Assembly: GCF_000003815.2 (NCBI RefSeq) | Contig: NC_049992.1 | Coordinates: 18,584,396-18,648,395, forward strand | Length of the DNA: 64,000 bases | Source of the DNA: Branchiostoma floridae | Lineage: Eukaryota > Chordata > Leptocardii > Amphioxiformes > Branchiostomatidae | Reading direction: 5' to 3' | In this document: in pieces, positions 55,416 to 64,000 of the stretch | Numbering within the stretch: position 1 is the stretch's first letter | Layout of the letters: every line of letters starts with the position of its first letter | Made by a program: the position numbers and the translations under genes | Notes under the pieces: model-generated | What the model saw: only the letters and a program-made list of their open reading frames with translations | The model's database searches: none | Told to the model about the DNA's origin: nothing

Positions 55416-58400
55416 CTACTTGTCATGATACTCAACAAGCAGCACGACCTTCTTGCCCTCGTCCAGCACCACGACTCTGCCGTCCCGCGCGCACGCCACG
55501 CAGCTGGGCGCCTGCAGCCCGTGGAGCAGCACCTCCCCGCGCCCTCCCGCGGGGTCGAACCGCTGGACCCGCCCGTTCTTGCCGTCCGCCACCACGACGT
55601 TTCCCGACGGCTCCACGCAGACCCCTGCCGGCCGGTTCAGCTGTCCCTCCTCCCAGCCGGGGGTGCCGAACGTCAGCTGCACTTCTCCCGATGGCTTCAA
55701 GATCTACACGTACAAAGGTAGCACATGGGAAATATCCTAACGTTATCAGAATATCAATTGTCAGAATATTCTGATCAGCCAATCAGAGAATCAACTGTAA
55801 CCAAAGAAAATATTTAGGAAATTCTCTGATTGGCTAATATCTGGAAAGAAGTGGAAACCTCAGCCCAGTTTAGCAGAACATATCCAGCAAGGTATAATAC
55901 ATAGGCCACGGGTGATGCGCAGCTGTGTAGGATATCTAGAATTCAATCTCCAAGCAGATCATACGGTAGCGTAAGATAGTATCAAAAGCTGCCACTAGGC
56001 TAGGCCGGCTTCAATCCCCTGGCAGCTTTTGATACGATCTTAGGATCTGCTTGGATATTTTCAGAATTTAGTTGTCTTAATGATGTTTGATACCAGTAAC
56101 GAAGGCCCAGGAAAAGTGTTGCATTTTCGATAACGATCCAGAAACAAAATAGCGTCTGTAGGTTCTGATTCTCTTGGGAGAAGATGTTGGAAAACTATTC
56201 TATGACGTTTTCATCACACGGATGTTTAATTGAAATGATCAATGTCAGCGGTCGACCTAAAAAAGACTAGGATAGGTTTTTGATAGGGTTAGTCGAGTAA
56301 CCGAAAATGCAACATTTCCCCTAGTCCTACGTCTTTTTATAATGATATGCAAATCTATACCTTGACGTTGTTGTACCACCAATCAGCGAGGACAATGTCA
56401 CCGTTCCCGTCAACGGCGACGGAGTTCATGCACACCGGGGGCGGGGCGGTGACGTCACGGTAACAGCTGAAGGACCGGACACGCCTGCCCGAGGAGCTGA
56501 CGGTCAGCAGGATCCGCAGCTCGGTGTCCAGGATGACCACTCGTCCTGTCTTCGGACACACGGCCAGGTCGTGCGGACAGTGCAGGCCCGAGCTGATGTC
56601 GAACAGGTGGTTGCCGTTCTCCATGAAGGCCTGGGGGAGGTTTTGATAGATACATGTACATGTACTAGAGAAGGCCCAACTCTCTACCATATCAAAGATA
56701 CCTCCGTGATATAACTACCCCCCTCGTAATGTAGAGGCCAAGGGTTACTATAGACCCTAGACCCCTATTATGACATATTGGTCCCCCCAAAGGGCAAAGA
56801 TTTTATTCATCATCAAGAGAGCATCCCAACAAAACTTATGCACAACGACGCCTTTTTCCGAGAATTTCGAAAGAAACTAAACAATGGATTCGGATCATCA
56901 TCATCATATCGTTCCGTGCCAGTACTGCAGCCAGGCCACGGCCTTCTCATTAGCTTCAAGCAGGTCCTGGTCGGAGGTGTTGGAATGACGGATGATTTGT
57001 CTTTAAATCTGTAAAACGTTCATTAGTGACCATCTATATTCTTACAGAAAAAGCAAAGCGTTGTGGTAAAAGTAAGCGTAGTGTTAATGAGAATATTTAT
57101 CCTTACTCCTCACCTTAACTGTTTTCTTGGCGCCAACTGCCGCTGAAGAACTGGTACACTGGACGTAGAGTTGTCTTTTGGAAGAGTCGAAAGCCATTCT
57201 ACCCGGCCTGACTATGCTACTCTTCTCCTCAACAAGGATGTTTCTCTGGAACCTGCCTTCTTCGTCATAGACACGCACTCTCTGTTTGGACCAATCAGAG
57301 ACGAAGATGAAGCCGTCGTCGGAAACTGCCACGCCGGTTGGTTCGTCGATACGGCCTCCTGAAGACTCGCTTCCGCCAATCGTTGTGACTTTTGCGCGAA
57401 CGAGGAGTTTTTCTTCCAAGTCAGATTCTTCTAGCGGGAGGGTCGGTGACGGCACGGTCTTAGGTGATGTTGCTAGTAGCTCTTGTTCGATTCTTGGACC
57501 AGACGCGTCTCTCTTTCCTGATTTGGTCACCTTCTTATCTGCCTTATCGTCGGAAACGTCTTTGCTTTCTACCACGATCTGTCCAAGACCTCCTGGAATG
57601 ATACTCGGGGAAAATTTGATACGTTGTGCTGCAAAATTTTTCGTTTCATTTACCACGTCTAGTACTTTGTCATGAGCTTCACCAAGCTTGCGCACGGTCG
57701 TCAGCTTTTCTATGACTCCGGCTCTGTTCAATTTACCTCTTGACTGACCAAGGATTGCAGCAATCTCCATAGAGACTCCCTCTGCTCTTTCCTGTTGGTC
57801 CGCTATGGGTCCTCGTAACCTCTCGTACGCCCTCTCCAGCTCTTTTAACAGCTCTTCCTCGCATAGCTTCACCGCGTCCCACCACTGCCCAGCGGTACGC
57901 CTGATCTGACTCTCCACCCGTCCCCTCTCCTGCTGAAGCTGTTTCTGGTGGTCCCGAAGCTTCTTGGTTCCCACGTTCAGGTCATTGACCTGTGACGTCA
58001 GCATCCCGAGGAGAGACTGCATCTCGCAAGTCCTCATCTCTTCCGCCTCCTCCATGTTACAGACGGAGTGACCAGCGTGCTTCTTCAAGCATCCTTCGCA
58101 AACAGTTTCCTCGCATTGCTCGCAGAAGAACCGAACGTCCTCGTCACTGTGAACGTTCTTCCCGCAGATTGGTGGGAGCTTCGTTTTTGTCTTTGTCTTT
58201 GACCTTGTCCCTACTGGTTGAAGGTCATTCTCCATCAATGCTCCAGTAGGACTAGTACTGTCAGTCTCCGAAATGCCCGAGTCCCTCTCTGCACCATTAG
58301 CACCCTTTGATGATCCTTTATTCAGGTGTTCCCAGTACAGCGTACTGGACCGTCTAGTGGGAGACGTGGACAACTCCGATAACCAGAAGTTATCGGGAAG

Positions 58401-58610
58401 ACCTTGGACTCCCTTCGGTGGCAGGCTGACCGAAGTCCGACAAGTGGGGCAGGTAAGAAACGACCTCTTGCCGACCAGGTTCACCAGGCATTCCTGACAA
58501 AATGTGTGGAGGCAGGCTAGTGCCTTTGGGTTGTTGAAGGGCTCCAAGCATATTCCGCAGTGTAAGATGGGCCGCGGTTTCTCACCTTTATCACTGCCAC
58601 CGTCTGCCAT
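55416..58610 (-). CDS. TRIM-NHL protein (RING, B-box, coiled coil, NHL repeats)
   Basis: Three coding exons: 58610-57114, 56630-56361, 55703-55416 (2055 nt, 684 aa, stop TAG); phases agree. RING at about 18-58 (CGICLEPFNNPKALACLHTFC ... CPTCR), a B-box2 at about 148-190 (C..H..C..C..C..C..H..H, KHAGH), a coiled coil (about 195-330), and NHL-type beta-propeller repeats from about 405 to the end (EPTGVAVSDDGFIFVSDWSKQR, NSVAVDGNGDIVLADW, PAGVCVEPSGNVVVADGKN). No filamin domain is seen between the coil and the NHL. Most similar in layout to TRIM2/3/71/TRIM56-like expansions of invertebrate deuterostomes; an E3 ligase role is inferred. An acceptor (CATACAG) directly precedes the ATG, so an upstream 5'UTR exon is expected. 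Confidence 0.9.
55947..56052. mobile_element. Short palindromic MITE in TRIM-NHL intron
   Basis: 'atctccaagcagatcatacg', then 'tatcaaaagctgcca' inverted as 'tggcagcttttgata', and 'aggatctgcttggatat'. Same family as 55239-55406. Confidence 0.7.
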
Positions 58611-59520
58611 CTGTATGCGTTGAATAGAAAAAAAAAACATAACAAAAGGATAACATTTGCAGGCAAATACAAGACATTTGCTTTACATATGGTCTAGCCT
58701 AACTAGCTACTGCTCTTAGAGTTTATCTTTAATCAAACACTTCCATATTTGTATATCATGGTGACCAACCCCTCAATCTCTGTCCTGCCGCTTGCTACCT
58801 AATGTAATCGAACACCACAGAGTGTCTGCTGCCAGTGACGAGGATAACACAACCTTTCGGACTAGTAAACAATTGAAAACACAACATCTCATGATATTAC
58901 TTTCGCTAAGGTGAATGTTTTGACCCGCACATCGCCTGAATGCTCTGATCGTAACTTGCCCTGAGGCGTCTCTACGGTTGACGTTACTCAACCAGGTCAA
59001 CAGTACACGAATTCTTCCCTCCCACCCTACATATGTATCCCCTGTACGTCACATAGATAGTAGTTGTAGTTCTTAAACGTAGACTTGATATCATTAGTAA
59101 GTACGTATACGTCGTACGTACACGTAAATTATTCTATTTTTGTTAAGAGTGGGTTAACTTCAACGATTCTTTCCCTCTCCAAACACTACAGCAAACTATC
59201 ATACAATTTTTGCAGTCTGCACTTTGCATTAGAATGTTCTTCCGTTCGCACTCAAAGAATCAAACTGTCGACGACCCTATGCTGCATTTCTTGATCGGTA
59301 AACAAAATCGCCAAATCTCAAAATTTACCAGACAGGCGAACGTACTTCCGCCTGAAAGGCTACCCTGTCCGGGCTCAGTGAGTTTCGAACATCGACCTAT
59401 TTCTAGATCTAAAACTCATGCAGAACATCTGCCACATTGCATTGCTGCCGTGTGTGTAGAGCTCGTCGACCGAGCTACGTTTCCTACTGCTATTAGAAAA
59501 ACAACATACGGAAGCCTTAC

Positions 59521-59630
59521 CTTAAGTGTAGCTTGATCCCTGATCATGGGAACATTTCCCCCTCCCTCAACGTGGACGGATCTCTTTAGCTTCCCGCCCC
59601 TTTGCAAGTTCGGTAACTTCTGACCCGCGA
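59521..59630 (-). other. Candidate 5'UTR exon of TRIM-NHL gene
   Basis: On the minus strand CTTAAG|GTAAGG gives a good donor with its exon end at 59521. The partner acceptor is the CATACAG just before the ATG at 58610. The upstream exon edge is a guess. Confidence 0.35.
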
Positions 59631-59833
59631 ATTAGCTCGATTTGTAGTTGGAGCACGTTTGACCCACATCATAACTTGATAGGTTTACAAGGTCAGCGAA
59701 TCTGTACGTCGTCTGCGGTTCAACGTGTAGATTTTCCGCGTGACACAACAAGAACTCTGGGGAGGGGGTTTGGTAAGGTCTGGTTTGTCATGTCTTTCAC
59801 GGTATACCATGTTGATTTGATCATATGGATTAC

Positions 59834-59922
59834 TAGCCTGGTATCCAACGGTATTATAGCTCCCGAGTCTCTTCTGTCCTCTCAAAGACTCCTGAGCTAT
59901 AATACGGCTAGATACCAGCCTA
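59834..59922. mobile_element. Mini foldback repeat
   Basis: 'tagcctggtatccaacggta' / 'ttatagct' is inverted as 'agctataatacggctagata' / 'ccagcct'. About 88 bp in total, almost fully palindromic. Confidence 0.65.
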
Positions 59923-60029
59923 ATTGATTACATCTTCTGTATGTGAAGCCAAAGAAATGTGTGAGCGTGCGAATTAGAAAGTTGTATTCATTATCAAATA
60001 TAGATGGTCGGGAGGGTTTATAGCACACA

Positions 60030-60190
60030 CCGTTTGGTATACCGAACATAAGATTGCATTAAGTTAAGCTCTGGATCATTCATGGAGGTATGAGGCCTCC
60101 GAACTCTTTCCGTCGTAACTCAAGAACGTACGGCCAAATTGTGGTAATATTTGGTATATACGTAGGTCTCTGGAAGATATAAAATGTAGG
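60030..60190. mobile_element. Terminal piece of the 'catggaggt' repeat family
   Basis: 'tcatggaggtatgaggcctc' + 'cgaactct' is the reverse complement of the left end at 14171, followed by 'aactcaagaacg', which is also found inverted near 17990. Confidence 0.5.
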
Positions 60191-60439
60191 ACACATATAT
60201 ATTCACTTTGCCATCCAGTAACTTAGTGACCCAGCAAATCCAACCTGCCTGCGGGCACGAACGCTGAATTGAGGTGAAATGCGGTCACTCGGAGTTGTCT
60301 GCAAGTGAATCACAGCATTGCTGACATCGAACTAATGCTACCGTATTGAAAAGCTACACATTGAGGACATAAGAGGCGTCTTTTTAAGAAAACACCAAAA
60401 TAAACATGTTCTTTATGTACAAGAAAAAATAGAGATTGT

Positions 60440-60500
60440 TTTGGCGTGTGTGTGCGTGTGTGTGTGTGTGTGGGGGGGCAGTATGTTGGTGTGTGTGTGT
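60440..60500. repeat. (GT)n microsatellite with G-run
   Basis: 'gtgtgtgtgcgtgtgtgtgt' followed by 'ggggggg', then more GT. Confidence 0.9.
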
Positions 60501-61400
60501 CTGCGTGCTATGTGTGAGCTTCTTGATTTTTGTAGTCAGCATTACTCAATGACCCGGGAATCTGAAGGTCAAGGTTGATTTTGGGACCCTAGTATGTGAC
60601 CTTGGTACTGCAGCAGAACTACCATTTTCTGTATCTTTTGACCTGGACAGTATTTGTGGTGGCAGAAGACGTGGTGTGTGTTTGCCCCTCCTAGTAGTTT
60701 GCTCTAGCTAGTACTGCAGGGAACAGCTATGTTTAAAGATAGCAGAACATTTGATAGTGGCGCAATTGGCTTCACAAACTGACAATAAACGCGTACGTCA
60801 ATTTGTCTTCATCTTTTATTAGCATTAAAACACGTGGTATAACGTTACACACGCACATCTAAAGGGAATTGCATGCATCCTATGTTGACCCAGTCTTAAA
60901 AATATAGACCTCGTCACGTATCTGTCTTTAAACTGCACTATATTCTCTATAATCTATCGAGCACAAACGTCACTTCTTTAAATAGCATATGTCTAAGGCC
61001 AAAGGAAGTAGTACACCAAGTTTTCAACACAGCCTTTCGCATATTTGCTCTAGTCATGTATTAGATATGCCTACGTAGATCACTCTTAACACTGTATTTC
61101 TGCATAAGTGCACTAAATACACCAGATGTGTCTAGGTCTGAATTAAGGCTTTATGGTTACATTTGCGTAAACCTGTTGGTGTCTTTTGTAATATTTGCAA
61201 TTCCAGACATCCTTGCCAAGGAAAAAATAAACTGTTCTATTATACTAAAATGACTAAAAGTTCTACAATATTACTACAATGCTAGTACTAACGTTTCATG
61301 AAACGTTATGTTTGCTAATGTCATACTTTGAATTCGAACTTGTCATGTTTTGACCTCAAAATTCAAAATGGTGGACGGTTCGCATTGGTCTATGGCGTGA
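60501..61400. other. Intergenic, DPEP 3' flank
   Basis: No exon seen. TTTATT at 60815-60820 is a minus-strand AATAAA about 650 bp beyond the DPEP stop. Confidence 0.4.
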
Positions 61401-61401
61401 T

Positions 61402-61441
61402 CACGTGAACACCACGTGAAAAATCACGTGAACACCACGTG
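61402..61441. promoter_or_regulatory. Four CACGTG E-boxes in 40 bp
   Basis: CACGTG at 61402, 61413, 61425 and 61436, formed by two copies of a 23-bp unit. Canonical bHLH (USF/MITF/TFE, Myc/Max) sites. They sit 29 bp beyond the dipeptidase stop codon. Confidence 0.7.
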
Positions 61442-61469
61442 ACAATATATGCTTCAAAATGCACTTTGA

Positions 61470-63570
61470 CTACAGGAAGGTTCTGCAGGTCTCGTTTTGG
61501 ATGGCAGTAGTCGGGATGAGGTTATCGAGCGGGTCCATCGTCATACTGGCACTCACCTGCGTGGGGGAGGGGGCAAAACTTTTATTTTAAACATTTTCAT
61601 CATCATCATCAATTCATCATGCATCCGGTAACACCAGTGAGGCATTTTAAACCTCTTAACAAAGCGTTAATAAACAAGAATCCGGTTTTGGCTTTTATAG
61701 TGAAATTTAACCGTCTTTATCCCACTGAACAAAAAGTAACCAAGGCTTAACTTTTAAAGACTCTGGCTAATATCTATGCAAGTGTCTTCTCAAAAGCATT
61801 CCATTTGTAAATAGAATAAAGAAACTTTATCAAGTAATAAAAAAAGATTCTGCAATTACTGAAAGAAATTTCCTGGTACGTGCGAAAGGATTCTTGCAAC
61901 ACAACAAAGAGGTCTCTCTGGAGTTCCGTGTGTCCCTACTTTGTCCTTTATCGGGACCAAATGACCGTTTACTCCCTGACCACATGACCTTTCGGGCAAG
62001 CTACGTCGCCAATCTTTTCAAAGTATTGTCCCTATCGAATGTAAACTTCTTCATGTCTATTTTTGCTTACCTCCTCGGCCCTCTTAAAGACTTCGATGAG
62101 GTTGAGACCGAGGAATTTCTTGATCTGGTCGTCCGTCCACCCCCTGTTCAACAGCTCCTCAATCAGAGCAGGATACGTGGACACGTCCTCCAACCCTTGC
62201 GGCACCCTGTTAGTAAATAAAGTTGTAATTACATAATTACATATCTTTGGATGATTTTGGCTATACTTAGTTTCAATCAATAGGTACGTAGGTTCAATCA
62301 TAGTGAAGGTAAATTGGCTCTTATTGTCGTTACCAAGCTTAAGCCTGAAAAATTCATTTAAATCTCCTGTAGCCTGGTACCATACCATGCTCCACATGTC
62401 TCTGATAAATAGTAGAAATTGGCCAGATACTGATAGATAACATACCAGAGTAGTTAGCTCGCCAAGAATACAGTTTGCGACATATACAGGGACTATAGGA
62501 CATTATTCTAAATATTATTGTGCCATTCGTTTCTCTGAGCCTCAGACACTTAGTATACGTTATTTCGAGGTGACAGGAGATATCAAAATTGTGCAAAATA
62601 ATTCTATAATTCACTAAAAGCTAAATAGGGACACTACAATGGCGGCGGATGCACCAATGAGGTCACGTGGTGCATTTGGAGCTATAAACTTGGACGATAC
62701 AAACACTACAAAATTTTTATAGTAGCTACATTTGTCCAAATATTTTTTTTGGAGAAAATACTCGTCTTTCTCGCAATTGAGCCTTTGTTTGATGATTTGT
62801 AAGCAATTATATCAAGTTTACAAATGGATTTTATTTCATTTTTGTACTTTAAGTAAGTCAAATTACGTGCAAAGCATGTGCACAAACCTCGTGACCCCGT
62901 CATAGTCTGCTCCCAGACCCACGTGATCTTCTCCCGCAACGTCCCGGATGTAGTCACAATGGTCTGCATGGAGAAGTAAAACGATAATGCAATATTTGAT
63001 AAACTGAAAGTCTGCGTAGCATAAAATCGCACTTTCTGTGGTTATATGGAGACCCCCTTTGTGACCGTTAACCTCTAAGCAAGGAGCCTGATTTAAAAAT
63101 AAAGGACCAATAGGAGCTCGGGATTCTGTCAGTATGAAATGCAGTCCAATAGGAGCTCAGGTTTTTTGTCTCTATGGAAACCAGTCACCACATCCTTCAA
63201 CACCATGGTAATAGACAGTTATAAACCTGACAATTAGGTCCAATTCAGCACATATCCATTTATAAATAGAATTGGATCTCCGTACTTTGCTGTTGGGTAA
63301 CAAGCTATTGAAAGGTTATTTTGTAAAAGCAAAGTTTTGTGTGCTGAATTCTGCCTGCTGATTTCTGATCATTTCCCCCAATATTTAAGTGTAAGTGACT
63401 TTACACATGATTTCTAGATTAGATGTTTCACGATTTGTTTTTAGAAAGAAAATAAGTGTTAGGACAAACGAACCTGCAACTTGTGCGATTGTTGTGTTCT
63501 CAGTCTTGTTGGGTCCACAGTTGATGTAGTCGTTATAGAAGTTCACCATCACAACGCCCCCTGTGTCTTT
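61470..63570 (-). CDS. Membrane (renal) dipeptidase-like, 3' exons only
   Basis: Five... four exons are visible in transcript order: 63570-63474, 62963-62888, 62206-62071, 61556-61470 (stop TAG), with matching phases. Segments match the DPEP family: VVMVNFYNDYI, ADHCDYIRDVAG, GLGADYDGV (contains the conserved substrate-site Asp), VPQGLEDVSTYPALIEEL, and a NETCR C-terminus. The zinc-ligand His/Asp/Glu exons would lie beyond 64000, so the gene is 5'-truncated by the window edge. DPEPs hydrolyse dipeptides such as Cys-Gly. The frame ends four residues after NETCR with no hydrophobic GPI signal, so this isoform may be secreted (inference). The count is four exons here. Confidence 0.88.
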
Positions 63571-64000
63571 CTGTAAGTATAGCAACGGAAGCGTCAGCCT
63601 ACAATATCGTAAATAATCCAATCACTGATCATTGCTTTACATTGCATTGGAAGCAGTGATGGGCGGGCACGTTATGACTTGTAAGTTAAAGAGAAATTTA
63701 AGTGGAATTGTGACACATCTATTTTCAGTATATGTATGCCATACTCTGTGTGCTTTCAGACATTTGTTCAACCTTCCTGACCACTTAGATTCCACAGTAA
63801 ATGTATTTTACTTGGGGCAAATTTAAAAAAATCACTGTTAGGTTTCTCAGATGATGTCATCTATACCTTCAGAGACTTTTGAAGAAATGACCAAAACTAA
63901 CGAAAACGCACTATATATTCCCACTGAGCTTTCGCTCTACTATATCTTTTGTGCTATGTATGTATAATGATACATGATAGATTTATCAGGACTCTCTGTA
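63571..64000. other. Likely dipeptidase intron to window edge
   Basis: No further exon matching the family was found. The region is AT-rich. Confidence 0.5.

Overview
This is a eukaryotic (animal) window with intron-containing genes, GT-AG splice sites and dense small transposable elements. The best fit is a draft cephalochordate (amphioxus, Branchiostoma-like) scaffold. That is inferred from a CPLANE2/RSG1 gene next to an FBXO42 gene (a linkage I recall from human 1p36), invertebrate-style LRR, TRIM-NHL and caspase-fusion genes, and the TE content. One 100-N assembly gap lies at 36051-36150. All exon models were built by hand from splice consensus and reading-frame continuity. No search was run.

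Layout. 1-3.1 kb: repeats. 3.2-10.8 kb: two convergent, intronless, paralogous LRR transmembrane receptors (3155-5503 +, 8524-10848 -), each with two ITAM-like tyrosine modules in the cytoplasmic tail. 11-19 kb: a LINE fragment, a nested TA-targeting (pogo/Tigger-type) element with a large AT-rich satellite, and hAT MITEs. 19.3-29.5 kb: the most striking gene, in which a short exon carrying a 2A-like ribosome-skipping motif is spliced in frame to a large LRR-Roc-COR exon and then to five exons encoding a complete caspase p20/p10 domain. 33.8-42.9 kb (-): a complete six-exon CPLANE2 gene with many MITEs, a transposon-derived cysteine-protease-like ORF and several minisatellites in its introns. 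43.4-54.0 kb (+): a complete eight-exon FBXO42 gene, head-to-head with CPLANE2. Its second intron holds an LTR retroelement (44431-47803) whose gag-protease frame is fused to an SR-splicing-factor RRM. 55.4-58.6 kb (-): a TRIM-NHL gene (RING, B-box, coiled coil, NHL repeats). 61.5 kb to the right edge (-): the 3' exons of a membrane (renal) dipeptidase gene that runs off the window.

Functional reading. CPLANE2 (ciliogenesis GTPase) and FBXO42 (SCF substrate receptor) look like conserved housekeeping genes sharing a 555-bp promoter interval with a YY1-type motif. The LRR-ITAM receptors, the 2A-LRR-ROCO-caspase and the TRIM-NHL protein look like lineage-specific recognition, signalling or innate-defence genes; that is inference from domains only. 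At least six intact or partial TIR-element families are present, several with perfect target-site duplications and nesting that gives a relative insertion order.
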